From Stutzerimonas stutzeri (GTDB lineage: Bacteria > Pseudomonadota > Gammaproteobacteria > Pseudomonadales > Pseudomonadaceae), in the NCBI RefSeq assembly GCF_002890895.1, contig NZ_POUL01000007.1:62001-126000 (forward strand): a stretch of DNA of 64,000 nucleotides. The letters are read 5' to 3'. The notes beneath the pieces are model-generated. The model saw nothing but the letters and a program-made list of their open reading frames with translations. It was not told where the DNA came from and searched no databases. The first letter of the stretch is position 1; every line of letters starts with the position of its first letter. This document shows positions 8,615 through 17,546 of this stretch, piece after piece. A program made the position numbers and the translations under genes.

Positions 8615-9808
8615 ATGCGCAGTCCATTGCGCGGCCTACTGCGGCGGCAACGCCTCGGCATTGCCGCCGCCCTCTTGGCATTCAGCACCTCGGGAGCAGC
8701 AGCACCCATGTATCAAGTATTGATCGGTAGCTACACCAGTGAAGGCAACAGCGAAGGGATTTACCGCATGCAGTTCGATGCCGAAACCGGCCTGATCGAA
8801 CCGCAACCGCTGCAGGTCGTACGGACCCACAACCCGTCCTGGCTGACCCTGGACCTGAACCGCAACCGGGTCTACGCGGTAAACGAGAACGGGCCGGGAC
8901 ACCCTGACCCGGTGGGACGTGTGAGCGCTTTCATCCTGGCGCCGACCAGCGGCAAGTTATCGGTTCTGGAGCAGCAGATCACCCTGGGCGACGAACCCAC
9001 CCACCTGAGCCAGAGCCGTGACGGACGCTACCTGTTCGTCTCCAACTACGGCTCGCGAGCAAACCCGGGCGGCAGCCTCGCGGTGGTGCCGCTGGCCAAG
9101 GATGGGACGCTTTTGCCGGTCACCCAGATCGCCACGCACAAGGCCAGCGAAGTGCACCCAGACCGCCAGCAATCGCCTCACGTTCACTCGGCGGTGATGT
9201 CGCCGAATGGCAAGACCCTGTTCGTCAGCGATCTGGGCGCCGACAAGATCTTCGTCTATCGCTACGACCCGGCCAACGCCGAGCGCCCGCTGTCCCAGGC
9301 CGATCCGGCTTTCATCAGCCTGCCGGAAGGCAGCGGCCCGCGTCATCTGGTGTTCAGCCCCGACGGCAGCCAGGCCTACGCGACGCTGGAGCTGAGCGCT
9401 CAGGTGGCGCGCTTCGACCATGTCGACGGCAGCCTAGTGCAGCGTCAGCTGGTGGATCTGGCGGCCGGCGGCGACGTCGGCCAGCATTCGCCCGGCGCCA
9501 TCCATCCTTCGCCGGACGGTCGCTTTCTCTACGTCAGTGACCGCGCCGAGAAGAACCGCATCATGGTCTATGCCATCGAGGAGAACGACACCCTGCGCGA
9601 GATCCAGCAGCGCGACAGTGAAGGCCGCGAGCCGCGGGAGTTCGCCATCGACCCGAGCGGTCAGTTCTTGATCATTGCCAACCAAAAGAGTGATGCACTG
9701 GTGGTACTGGCGCGCGACCCCGACAGCGGCAAGCTGGGCGATACCGTGCAAACGCTGCCGATGGGCCGGCCTTCGGATGTGAAATTTATTGATCGCACCG
9801 GGCCCTGA
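8615..9808 (+). CDS. Exported lactonase, 6-phosphogluconolactonase (YbhE/Pgl-like) seven-bladed propeller
   Basis: This 397-aa protein has a cleavable signal peptide (arginine-rich start, then a hydrophobic core ending near STSGAAA) and a beta-propeller with repeats such as SRDGRYLFVSNYGS, SPNGKTLFVSDLGADKI and SPDGRFLYVSDR. It fits the lactonase family of YbhE. Cytosolic members hydrolyse 6-phosphogluconolactone; the exported location here suggests another sugar or aromatic lactone, which the sequence does not reveal. GGGAG at 8604-8608 supports the start. It is monocistronic, with a hairpin at its stop codon. Confidence 0.82.
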   Translation: MRSPLRGLLRRQRLGIAAALLAFSTSGAAAPMYQVLIGSYTSEGNSEGIYRMQFDAETGLIEPQPLQVVRTHNPSWLTLDLNRNRVYAVNENGPGHPDPVGRVSAFILAPTSGKLSVLEQQITLGDEPTHLSQSRDGRYLFVSNYGSRANPGGSLAVVPLAKDGTLLPVTQIATHKASEVHPDRQQSPHVHSAVMSPNGKTLFVSDLGADKIFVYRYDPANAERPLSQADPAFISLPEGSGPRHLVFSPDGSQAYATLELSAQVARFDHVDGSLVQRQLVDLAAGGDVGQHSPGAIHPSPDGRFLYVSDRAEKNRIMVYAIEENDTLREIQQRDSEGREPREFAIDPSGQFLIIANQKSDALVVLARDPDSGKLGDTVQTLPMGRPSDVKFIDRTGP

Positions 9809-9817
9809 CAGGCCCGG
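9798..9817. terminator. Hairpin between the lactonase and lafW-like genes
   Basis: CCGGGCC at 9798-9804 pairs with GGCCCGG at 9811-9817 (six-base loop), overlapping the lactonase stop. It lies in the 20-nt convergent gap and has no U-tract, so it may be a weak bidirectional terminator. Confidence 0.45.
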
Positions 9818-9828
9818 CGCAGCATCGA

Positions 9829-10860
9829 TCAGGAGAGCAGACTGACTACCGCAAAGCGGCTGATGGTCGCCTGTGCCACAACGGTCTGGGTGACCGCCGC
9901 GTAGCTGGAAGGGCTGCGCTGCATCAGGTTGAACACCGAGCGGGAGAAGTCCATCGCCCACTGCTTCTCATCGGCATGAGCCTGGCGGGCAAGGAATTCG
10001 CGGATTTCCTGCTGGCGGTTGCTCAGCTGCTCGCGCAGCGAAGTGACCTTGTCGAGCCCGGCGACGACCGAGTCGAGCAGACGGCGCAGTTCACGGAAGG
10101 AGTCGAGCTGCAGCTCTTCGGGGAAGCTCAGCAGTTGCTCGTCCTCGCTCTGCACACGAACGTATCGGCCTTTGTCGAACAGCTTGCCTTCACCCTGCAC
10201 CGCCAACTGGTCCTTGAGCTTTTGCCAATCACCTTCGCGGGCGGAAAACTTCAACTCCCCGTGCGGGTCCAGCTCGGCGCGAATACCGGCCTGGCCCAGG
10301 CTGCCGTTGAAACGGCGCAGAATCTGCTCGTCGCTCATCTCGTCGTCGAGCACCACGGCCACCGGCTCGGCCAGTTGCCGACCGCCACTGAACAGCAGTG
10401 TCTCGCGGCCTGACTGGCGAATCTTTTCCAGCGACTCCAGCCCTTGCAGGCTGAAGCGGCTGCGCACCGGCTCGGTCAGCCGCAGTTTGAGATTGGCGTC
10501 CAGGGAATTGCCAGAGCGTTTGCTGCGCTCTTTAAGCAACTCGCCGACCTGTTGCACGGCCTGGCGAATGCTTTCCTCGCCGTTGGGCTGCGGCGAGCTG
10601 ATCTGGCGACTGAGGTTGAGCTTGAGTTGCGACAGACGCGTCTGCAGATCGCCGAGGTAGCTGTCGGCCGACTGCATCGAGGACAGTTGCTGATTGAGCT
10701 GAAGGCTGAAGCTGGTGTTCTTGCTGGGCGTCGTCTCGGTGTGCGGCGTGTCAGCCGGCGTACCGGCCCGCAGCGGCGCAGGCGCATCCCGCAGCAGCGC
10801 CTCGCGGCGTTCCTGTGGGTTGATTGCGGAAACAGCGGGGAGCTGCTTGCCAATCTTCAT
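9829..10860 (-). CDS. LafW-like protein of the lateral flagellar cluster, function unknown
   Basis: This is a 343-aa soluble protein with no domain I can name. The first ~50 residues are low-complexity (Pro/Thr-rich), then a helical stretch (~55-115), a mixed region, and a helical C-terminus ending ATISRFAVVSLLS, faintly like flagellin/FlgL tails. It starts 14 nt after flgL with GAGG at good spacing, so it is the last gene of the flgB operon. In E. coli Flag-2, the gene after lfgL is lafW, proposed as a hook-associated protein; position alone suggests equivalence. It may instead be a chaperone or secreted regulator. Confidence 0.6.
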   Translation of the reverse strand: MKIGKQLPAVSAINPQERREALLRDAPAPLRAGTPADTPHTETTPSKNTSFSLQLNQQLSSMQSADSYLGDLQTRLSQLKLNLSRQISSPQPNGEESIRQAVQQVGELLKERSKRSGNSLDANLKLRLTEPVRSRFSLQGLESLEKIRQSGRETLLFSGGRQLAEPVAVVLDDEMSDEQILRRFNGSLGQAGIRAELDPHGELKFSAREGDWQKLKDQLAVQGEGKLFDKGRYVRVQSEDEQLLSFPEELQLDSFRELRRLLDSVVAGLDKVTSLREQLSNRQQEIREFLARQAHADEKQWAMDFSRSVFNLMQRSPSSYAAVTQTVVAQATISRFAVVSLLS

Positions 10861-10874
10861 TCACGCTACCTCGG

Positions 10875-11789
10875 TCAGAGCATGCCGAACAGCGACAGCC
10901 CGTTGATCTTCAAATAGGTTTTCTGCGTCGCCTGCAGCGACAGCTGATAGTTGTTCAGGTCGATGCTGGCCGTGGCGTAATCGAGTTGCGACAGCTCGCC
11001 GTCGATTTTCTGGTTTACCAGCGAGACGTCCTCGTTGCTGCTCGACAGCAGGGTCAGGGTGTTCTGCCGTCCGCCCAGCTCCGAGACCGCACCGAGCAGG
11101 TCGCCGTGAGTCTTGTCGAGGCTGTTGAGCGTCGCGCTGATCGAGGTCTGTACCGCTGGATCATTGGCGTCCAATGCCGGGTCGGCGAGCATTTTGACCA
11201 GCGCATTGAGGTCGTTGAGCATGCCGACGCCACCACCGAAGACCTGCGCGGCGGTGACATTCTCCTCGACCAGTACGCCATTGGCGACTGCCGCCTGGCG
11301 GTATTGATCGTTGCCGGTCAGCTGGTAGCTCTGGGTGGCCGCGTCGAAGGTGATGGCCGGGCGGTCGCTGAGGGTGCCGGAGAACAGGTAACGACCTTCC
11401 TCGTCGCGCACGTTGGCGAAGCTGAGGATGGTCTTTTCCAGATTGCCCATCTCGTTGGCGATGGCGGCCAGGTCTTCGCTGGTGTTGCTGCCGTTGGCGG
11501 CCCACAGCAGCAGATCGCGCACGTTGAGCATGGTGTCCGACGCCGCCTTGAGGTTGGCTTCCTGCTTGGACAGGTTGCCGGACACGTTGGCGATGTTGGT
11601 GCGGTACTGGGTCAGCGTCGCTTCTTCGCGCTGGATGCGCAGTACGCGTACGGCGGAGATCGGGTCGTCCGAGGGCATCAACATGCGCTCGCCGGTGGCC
11701 ATCTGCTGCATCAGCTTACCGAGCTTCTCGGAGCTGGTGTTCATCGAGCCGTGCATCATGGCGGTGATCTGGGCGTTGGAGATGCGCAT
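10875..11789 (-). CDS. flgL: Lateral flagellar hook-filament junction protein FlgL (HAP3)
   Basis: This 304-aa protein joins hook to filament. The N-terminus (MRISNAQITAMMHGSMNTSS) and the C-terminal helix (DYATASIDLNNYQLSLQATQ) are the coiled D0/D1 elements shared with flagellin. The middle has GRYLFSGTLSDRPAI, the FlgL strand motif. Length is normal for a short HAP3. It follows flgK by 37 nt in the flgB-L operon and would be exported through the FlhA/FlhB gate encoded at 43243-47537. Confidence 0.95.
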   Translation of the reverse strand: MRISNAQITAMMHGSMNTSSEKLGKLMQQMATGERMLMPSDDPISAVRVLRIQREEATLTQYRTNIANVSGNLSKQEANLKAASDTMLNVRDLLLWAANGSNTSEDLAAIANEMGNLEKTILSFANVRDEEGRYLFSGTLSDRPAITFDAATQSYQLTGNDQYRQAAVANGVLVEENVTAAQVFGGGVGMLNDLNALVKMLADPALDANDPAVQTSISATLNSLDKTHGDLLGAVSELGGRQNTLTLLSSSNEDVSLVNQKIDGELSQLDYATASIDLNNYQLSLQATQKTYLKINGLSLFGML

Positions 11790-11826
11790 GGTGTCTTTCT
11801 CGTCAGTCGAACCGGCTCGCGCCGGC

Positions 11827-13194
11827 TCAGAACATCGCCAGTACGGCGTTGAACAGATCGTTGGAAGTGCTGATGACTTTCATGTTGGCCTGGTAGGCCT
11901 GCTCGTAAGCCATGAGGTTGACGGCCTCTTCGTCCAGGTTGACCGCACTGACGCTGTCGCGCTGGGCCTGGGCCTGCTCGGCCACGGTGGTCGCGGCGCG
12001 CAGGTCCGCCTGGTTCTGCCGGCTGGCACTGGCAACGCGGCCCACCAGGCCGGCGTAGGCGTCGTTAAGCGGCACGGTGTTGCCGGCAACCGTGACACCC
12101 GCCGACTTGAGATCAAGCATGGTGAGCAGGGTCTTGTTGTTGCCGACCTCGCCTGCGGTGCCGGAGAACGCCAGTTCCGAGGCGCCCAGGGCGTTGACCG
12201 CCAGCATGCCGCTGGTGCTGCCGGCGTTGTAGCTGAACAGGGGCTGGCCGGGATTACCGTTCAAATCGAAGCCACCGGCAAGGGCGCCATTGATCATCGT
12301 CGCCACGGCCGAGGCCATGTCGTGCAGGTCCTGCTGGGCCGGGCGCAGCGCGCCGTATTCCATGTCGTAGAGGCCGCCGAGTGAACCACCGATGCCCTGC
12401 TGGTTGAGCGGAAAGGTGGTCTTGGCGAAGACCAGCGTCATCTCCTGCTCACCGGCGAGGTTCGCGTTGATCTTCAACTGCCCCGCCGTTGCCCCGGCTA
12501 CCAGTGGCTGACCGTTGGCCAGCGAGACATTCAGGGTGCCGTCAGCGGCTTCCTGCACGCGGATACCAGCATACTGGCTGAGATCCTTGACCAGATTCTC
12601 GCGGTAGTCGCGCAGGGTCGCGGTATCACGGCCCGAGGATTCCATTTCGCGGATTTGTGCGTTCAGCTCGGCGATGTTGCCGGACAGCCCGTTGATCTCG
12701 CTGGTCATCGCCACGCGCTGGCCCTGCAGGGCGTTGAGCTGGGTGCCGATGTTGCTGTTCAGCCCGTTGAAACGCTGCGCCAACTGCTTCGACTCGCCGA
12801 TGATCTGCTGGCGCAGGGCGATGGATTCGGGGGTCGAACTGGCTTCGCTGAGCGCGGCGAAGAAGTTGTCCAGGCCAACGCTGACGCTCGAGCCTTCGCT
12901 GTCGATCAGGCCTTCTAGGGCGGTCAGGTACTGCTGGCTGGTATTGAAGTAGTTCTGGTCGGTGCCGGCGCGCCAGAGCTGCTGATTCTGGAAGTCGTTG
13001 GACAGGCGCCGGATGCTGCCGACCTGCACGCCGCCGCCAATGCTGACCGAAGTCTGCCCGCCGAGCGATTGCAGGTCTGGTCGCAGGCGGCTGAAGCCGG
13101 GCGTGTTGACGTTGGCGATGTTCTGCCCGGTCGCCGAGAGGGCGATCTGCGAGGCGCGAACGCCGCTGTAGCCAATTTGACCAAGAATACTCAC
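11827..13194 (-). CDS. flgK: Lateral flagellar hook-filament junction protein FlgK (HAP1)
   Basis: This 455-aa protein is the first junction protein at the hook tip. The N-terminal domain has ASQIALSATGQNIANVNTPG, the conserved rod/hook/HAP motif; the C-terminus has NLMAYEQAYQANMKVISTSN, the matching helix. It starts with GTG and its start overlaps the flgJ stop (GTGA), indicating translational coupling. The length is at the short end for HAP1, consistent with a compact lateral-type protein. Confidence 0.95.
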   Translation of the reverse strand: MSILGQIGYSGVRASQIALSATGQNIANVNTPGFSRLRPDLQSLGGQTSVSIGGGVQVGSIRRLSNDFQNQQLWRAGTDQNYFNTSQQYLTALEGLIDSEGSSVSVGLDNFFAALSEASSTPESIALRQQIIGESKQLAQRFNGLNSNIGTQLNALQGQRVAMTSEINGLSGNIAELNAQIREMESSGRDTATLRDYRENLVKDLSQYAGIRVQEAADGTLNVSLANGQPLVAGATAGQLKINANLAGEQEMTLVFAKTTFPLNQQGIGGSLGGLYDMEYGALRPAQQDLHDMASAVATMINGALAGGFDLNGNPGQPLFSYNAGSTSGMLAVNALGASELAFSGTAGEVGNNKTLLTMLDLKSAGVTVAGNTVPLNDAYAGLVGRVASASRQNQADLRAATTVAEQAQAQRDSVSAVNLDEEAVNLMAYEQAYQANMKVISTSNDLFNAVLAMF

Positions 13195-14213
13195 GACACG
13201 ATTTCCTTCGGCTCGATCCGGATCGGTTGCGCAAACGCCACCGAGAGGTGGGCGCCAGCAACACTGCGCCCTGTAGAAAGAGCGACCGGATCGGCGACGG
13301 AATTAAGCGGCGATGGAGCAACAGGCGGAACGGCCTGCAACTGGGCCCGTGGTTCGCTCGGCGCCGGCGAAGCGGCACTGAGATCGTTGAGGATGTTGCG
13401 GGTGTAATTTCGCGTTTCCGCAAAGGGGATCTTCTGCACCCAGGCGCCCGTGCCGATCTCGCCCTTGCGCGGGTCACCGTGGCTCTTCAGCCATTCGTCC
13501 ACCCGCCCGGGACCGGCGTTGTAGGCCGCCAGCGCCAGCGCCTGATGACCGTCGTAGCGATCGAGCATCTTGTTCAGGTAAGCGCTGCCGAGACGCTTGT
13601 TGTATTCGGCGTCGGTGGTCAGCCGCGCCTCGCTGAAGGGCAGGCCGAGCTCGGCTGCCATGTCCCGTGCGGTGCCGGGCATCAGCTGCATCAGGCCACG
13701 CGCGCCCTTGGGCGAGACGGCGGCGATGTTGCCACTGGACTCATGCTTGATCACGCTGTCGACCAGCGACTTGAAGCCGGCCTTGCCGCTTTCCCAGGCG
13801 CTGTCCAAGGCATCGACGCCGCGCTGCCAGGTGCCACGCAGCGCGTGCAGGCCACCGCTTTGCAAACCACTGCCAGCGTGACCGGCCAGTGCCGTCGGCG
13901 CGGGCGCGCCGACGGCCTCACCACTGAGCTGCTGCACCAGCATATCGGCGATCCCGGTCTGGCGTTTGCCGGCCAGGGTGTCAGCAAGGACTTCGTCGTA
14001 GAAGTCGCGCATGGTGTCCAGCTCGCGGCTGCGCATCGGGTTGCCGGCACCGAGCACATCGCCGGCCTTGCGCATCTGCTTGAGGATTTGCTGCAGGAAC
14101 ATCGCCTCGAACTGCTCGGCGACGACTTCAAGCTGCTGGCGCCGGGCTGCGGTTGGGCCGTCCTGGCGGTTGCGCAGGGTGTTGAGGTGTTGGGGGAGGG
14201 ATACGATGCTCAT
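13191..14213 (-). CDS. flgJ: FlgJ: rod-cap domain fused to a lytic transglycosylase (SLT) domain
   Basis: This 340-aa two-domain protein has residues ~20-100 as the rod-binding FlgJ domain (EQFEAMFLQQILKQMRKA). Residues ~145-280 are a GH23-type lytic transglycosylase: catalytic Glu158 in HESSG, then GLMQLMPGTA, AYNAGPG and ETRNYTRNIL. Most dual-domain FlgJ proteins of gamma-proteobacteria carry a GH73 glucosaminidase instead, so the enzyme part has been swapped. It would open peptidoglycan for the lateral rod. The start at 14213 follows the flgI stop closely; the frame continues upstream within flgI but that part is shadow. A Pro/Ala-rich tail follows the enzyme. Confidence 0.93.
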   Translation of the reverse strand: MSIVSLPQHLNTLRNRQDGPTAARRQQLEVVAEQFEAMFLQQILKQMRKAGDVLGAGNPMRSRELDTMRDFYDEVLADTLAGKRQTGIADMLVQQLSGEAVGAPAPTALAGHAGSGLQSGGLHALRGTWQRGVDALDSAWESGKAGFKSLVDSVIKHESSGNIAAVSPKGARGLMQLMPGTARDMAAELGLPFSEARLTTDAEYNKRLGSAYLNKMLDRYDGHQALALAAYNAGPGRVDEWLKSHGDPRKGEIGTGAWVQKIPFAETRNYTRNILNDLSAASPAPSEPRAQLQAVPPVAPSPLNSVADPVALSTGRSVAGAHLSVAFAQPIRIEPKEIVS

Positions 14214-14218
14214 AGTCG

Positions 14219-15328
14219 TTACATCACGATCAGTTCGGCGTTCAGTGCGCCGGCGCGTTCCAGCGACTGCAGGATGCTCATCACGTCGTCGGGTGTGGCG
14301 CCGAGACTGTTGATAGTGCTGATGATGCTTTCCAGACTGGCACCCTCGGGCCACTTGAACATGGCCTTGCGGTCCTGCTCGATGGTGACGTCCGACTGCG
14401 GCGTGACCACGGTTTCGCCGCCGGCAAAGGCATTCGGCTGGCTGACCTGGGGGTTCTCGCTGATGGTGACCGTCAGGCTGCCATGCGCCACGGCTGCAGC
14501 CTTGACCCGTACACCCTCACCCACCACCACCGTTCCGGTACGGCTGTTGAAGACCACCTTCGGCCGGGTGCGCCCTTCTTCCACTTCAAGGCGTTCGAGC
14601 ATGGCCATGAAGCTCATGCGCTGGGTGCTGGTGAGCGGTGCCCGGATCGACACCTTGGTGGCGTTCAGCGCAGTCGCAGTGCCTTTGCCAAAGTAGGCGT
14701 CCACCGCATCGACCACGCGGGTAACGGTCTGGAAGCTAGGCTGGCGGACGTTGAGCATTACCTCGGGGCGTTCGGTAAAGTCGCTGGGAATCATCCGTTC
14801 AACCGTTGCGCCGTTCGGGATCAGGCCGGTGTTGGAGGTGTTGATGGCGACCTTGGAGCCACTGGCGCCCTCGGCATTGACGCCACCGACGATCACCGCG
14901 CCCTGTGCAAGCGCGTAGATCTCACCGTCGACACCCTGCAGCGGCGTCATCAGCAACTGGCCGCCGCGCAGGCTCTTGGCGTCGCCCAACGAGGAAACCG
15001 TGACATCAACGGTCTGGCCGGCGCTGTAGGACGGCGGCACCGTGGCGGTGATGGTCACCGCAGCGACGTTCTTCAGCTTCGGGTCGACGTTCGGCGGCAG
15101 GTTCACGCCGAACTGCTTGATCATGTTCGTCACCGATTGGCTGGTGAACTTGACCTGGTTCTTGTCGCCGGTGCCGTCGAGGCCCACGACCAGGCCGTAG
15201 CCGATCAGCTGGTTGCCACGAATGCCCTCGACATCCACCAGGTCCATCAGCGGCACGGCCTGGGCCGGTAGTTGCCACAGCGCGACGGCGGCGAGAAACA
15301 GCTTGAGGGATCGCATCGGGCTACTCAT
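14219..15328 (-). CDS. flgI: Flagellar P-ring protein FlgI
   Basis: This 369-aa periplasmic protein forms the P-ring bushing around the rod in peptidoglycan. A signal peptide (LKLFLAAVALWQLPAQA) precedes the mature start at VPLMDLVDVEGIRGNQLIGY. The family stretches GLVVGLDGTGDKNQ and RGGQLLMTPLQGVDGEIYA are intact, and length is normal. The ATG at 15328 is nine bases after the flgH stop; an internal ATG at 15316 is a possible alternative. Confidence 0.96.
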   Translation of the reverse strand: MSSPMRSLKLFLAAVALWQLPAQAVPLMDLVDVEGIRGNQLIGYGLVVGLDGTGDKNQVKFTSQSVTNMIKQFGVNLPPNVDPKLKNVAAVTITATVPPSYSAGQTVDVTVSSLGDAKSLRGGQLLMTPLQGVDGEIYALAQGAVIVGGVNAEGASGSKVAINTSNTGLIPNGATVERMIPSDFTERPEVMLNVRQPSFQTVTRVVDAVDAYFGKGTATALNATKVSIRAPLTSTQRMSFMAMLERLEVEEGRTRPKVVFNSRTGTVVVGEGVRVKAAAVAHGSLTVTISENPQVSQPNAFAGGETVVTPQSDVTIEQDRKAMFKWPEGASLESIISTINSLGATPDDVMSILQSLERAGALNAELIVM

Positions 15329-15337
15329 TTTCAAGGC

Positions 15338-16000
15338 TTAGAGAGGGAACAGTGGCGACGCGAAGAAGCGCGTCAGCCAGCCGGCGGAATTGCTGTCGTT
15401 GAGCACACCACGACCCGCGTAAGAAATCTTCGCGTTGGCCACGCTCTGCGAGGACACCTGGTTGTAGCGGTTGATGTCATCGATGCGCACCAGCCCGGTC
15501 AGGCGAATGTATTCATCGCCCTGGTTCAGGCGCAGGGCCTTTTCGCCCTTGATCTGCAAGGTGCCGTTGGGCAACACGCGATGCACGCTGACGGCAATGG
15601 AGCCGCGCAGGGTGTTCTGCTGCGAGCTCTTAGCCGAGCCCTTGAACTCGCGTTCGCCGGAGGCTGAGGTTTCAACGTCCGGGTAGGTCTTGCCGAGAAT
15701 GGTCGGCACGCCGATGCCTACGCTCGATTCCTTGCCGAAGCTGGTGCCGGCGCTCTTGCTCGATTGGGTGGACTCGTCGAGCACCACGGTCAGGATGTCG
15801 CCGACCCGAACCGCGCGCTTGTCGCTGATCAGCGAGCCGCTGTAACCGGAGCGGAACAGACCGCCACCGGTGGTCGGCGGCAGGCTGTAGTCCAGCTCCA
15901 GCGGCTCGTACTCGCTGGACGGTTCTTCCGGCAGCATTTCGTTGAAGCTGGCGCAGCCGCCAAGCAAGGCCAGCACGACGAGCAGAATGGGCGTACGCAT
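15338..16000 (-). CDS. flgH: Flagellar L-ring lipoprotein FlgH
   Basis: This 220-aa outer-membrane lipoprotein forms the L-ring. The lipobox LGGC is seen at about residues 16-19 after a hydrophobic signal. The conserved DILTVVLDESTQSSKSAGTS and the C-terminal beta strands (GLVRIDDINRYNQVSSQSVA) match FlgH. GTG at 16003 directly precedes the ATG at 16000 and could also be used. The flgG stop is eight bases upstream. Confidence 0.95.
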   Translation of the reverse strand: MRTPILLVVLALLGGCASFNEMLPEEPSSEYEPLELDYSLPPTTGGGLFRSGYSGSLISDKRAVRVGDILTVVLDESTQSSKSAGTSFGKESSVGIGVPTILGKTYPDVETSASGEREFKGSAKSSQQNTLRGSIAVSVHRVLPNGTLQIKGEKALRLNQGDEYIRLTGLVRIDDINRYNQVSSQSVANAKISYAGRGVLNDSNSAGWLTRFFASPLFPL

Positions 16001-16008
16001 CACTATTC

Positions 16009-16794
16009 TCAGACGGTCTGGTTAAGGAACTGCTGCATGCCGCTGGCGGCATCGAGCACCTTGGCATTGGCCTCGTAGGCACGCTGGATGGCGATCATCG
16101 CCACCATGGCCTCGACCACCTGCACGTTGGAGCCTTCGAGCACGCCCTGCTTGAGCTGGCCGAGGCCCTCTTCGCCCGGCACGCCTTCGACGGCTTCACC
16201 GCTGGCAACGCTTTCGCGATAGAGGTTGCCGCCCAGCGCTTCCAGACCACCCGGGTTGGTGAAGTTGACCAGCGTGATCTGACCCAGCTCCGAGGGCAGG
16301 GTGTCGCCCGGCAGTACCGCTGTGACGATGCCATCAGCGCCGACGGTGAAGCCGGTGCTGCCTTGTGGTACTTCGATGGCTGGCGTCAGCGGCAGGCCCT
16401 GTGCGTTGACCATCACGCCTTCGGCGTTGAGCTGGAACTGACCGTTCTCGGTGTAGAGAATGTCACCGTTGGGCGACTCGACCTGAAAGAAGCCACGCCC
16501 GACGATCGCCAGATCCATCGGCTGGCCGGTGGTCTGGATGCTGCCTTCGGTGAACACCTTCTGGGTGCCGGCGACGCGCACGCCGCTGCCCAGCTGAATG
16601 CCGGACGGCACGGTGTTGATCTCATCCGCCTGCGCGCCGGGCTGCTTTTCGATGCTGTAGAACAGGTCTTCGAAGACGGCGCGATCAGCCTTGAAGCCAT
16701 TGGTGTTGACGTTGGCCAGGTTGTTGGCAACGGTCGCCATGGCGGTGTCTTGAGCGGCCAGGCCAGTCTTGCTGACCCAAAGTGCGGAATTCAT
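16009..16794 (-). CDS. flgG: Flagellar distal rod protein FlgG
   Basis: This 261-aa distal rod subunit begins MNSALWVSKTGLAAQDTAMA with the rod motif NNLANVNTNGFKADRAVFED, and the C-terminus carries SNVQVVEAMVAMIAIQRAYE. The internal strand QPMDLAIVGRGFFQV is diagnostic of FlgG. Length is exactly typical. It lies between flgF and flgH. Confidence 0.97.
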   Translation of the reverse strand: MNSALWVSKTGLAAQDTAMATVANNLANVNTNGFKADRAVFEDLFYSIEKQPGAQADEINTVPSGIQLGSGVRVAGTQKVFTEGSIQTTGQPMDLAIVGRGFFQVESPNGDILYTENGQFQLNAEGVMVNAQGLPLTPAIEVPQGSTGFTVGADGIVTAVLPGDTLPSELGQITLVNFTNPGGLEALGGNLYRESVASGEAVEGVPGEEGLGQLKQGVLEGSNVQVVEAMVAMIAIQRAYEANAKVLDAASGMQQFLNQTV

Positions 16795-16808
16795 GCGTTA
16801 TCTCCCGA

Positions 16809-17537
16809 TCAGCTGCCGCGGATCATTCGGTTGCCGGCGTCGGAGAGGTCCTCGGCGGCTTTCATCATCTTTACCTGGGTTTCGAACAGGCGGTTGAGGC
16901 TCATGGTCGAGGCCAGCTCGTCGATCGCTGAGACGTTGCTCGACTCGAGAAAACCGCTGGCCAGGCGTACATCTTCGCTGGGCGCAGCCGGTTCGCCGTT
17001 GCGCGTCACCAGCAGGCCAGCCTCGTTCTTCATCAGGTCGGCAGCCGCTACGTCGACCAGGCGGATGCGGTCAACCTCGGCCATCATCCAGTCGCCCGGC
17101 GCCATGATCGACACGGTGCCGTCGTTGCCGATTTCAACCCGTTCATGTTCGGGTAGCTCAATCGGCCCACCCTCGCCCATCACGGCGCGGCCATTGAGGG
17201 TCAGGCGACCCTCGGCATCGACCTGCATGCTGCCCTGACGGGTGTAGGCTTCACCTTCGCCGTCCTGCAGGACGATCAGACCGGTGCCCTTGACCGCGAA
17301 ATCCAGCTCGCGGCCGGTGGCGACCATCGGGCCGGCGGCGAGGCTGACGCCGTTGTTGTCGACCACCGCCATGTGTCGGCTGTCGTAACCGTAGCCTTCA
17401 ACGGCGACGGCCTGGGCGCGCTCGAGGTCGGCGCGAAAGCCCGGCGTGTTGACGTTGGCGAGGTTGTTCGAGCGCACCTGCAGCGACATCATCGTGCGGC
17501 TGGCAGCGGTCATCGCCGTGTATCCCAAACGATCCAT
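16809..17537 (-). CDS. flgF: Flagellar proximal rod protein FlgF
   Basis: This 242-aa rod protein begins MDRLGYTAMTAASRTMMSLQ with SNNLANVNTPGFRADLERAQ; it has the FlgF-type segment GRELDFAVKGTGLIVLQDGE and a C-terminal helix ending DLSDAGNRMIRGS. It forms part of the proximal rod. It starts 9 nt after flgE. Confidence 0.95.
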   Translation of the reverse strand: MDRLGYTAMTAASRTMMSLQVRSNNLANVNTPGFRADLERAQAVAVEGYGYDSRHMAVVDNNGVSLAAGPMVATGRELDFAVKGTGLIVLQDGEGEAYTRQGSMQVDAEGRLTLNGRAVMGEGGPIELPEHERVEIGNDGTVSIMAPGDWMMAEVDRIRLVDVAAADLMKNEAGLLVTRNGEPAAPSEDVRLASGFLESSNVSAIDELASTMSLNRLFETQVKMMKAAEDLSDAGNRMIRGS

Positions 17538-17546
17538 GGATCAGCC

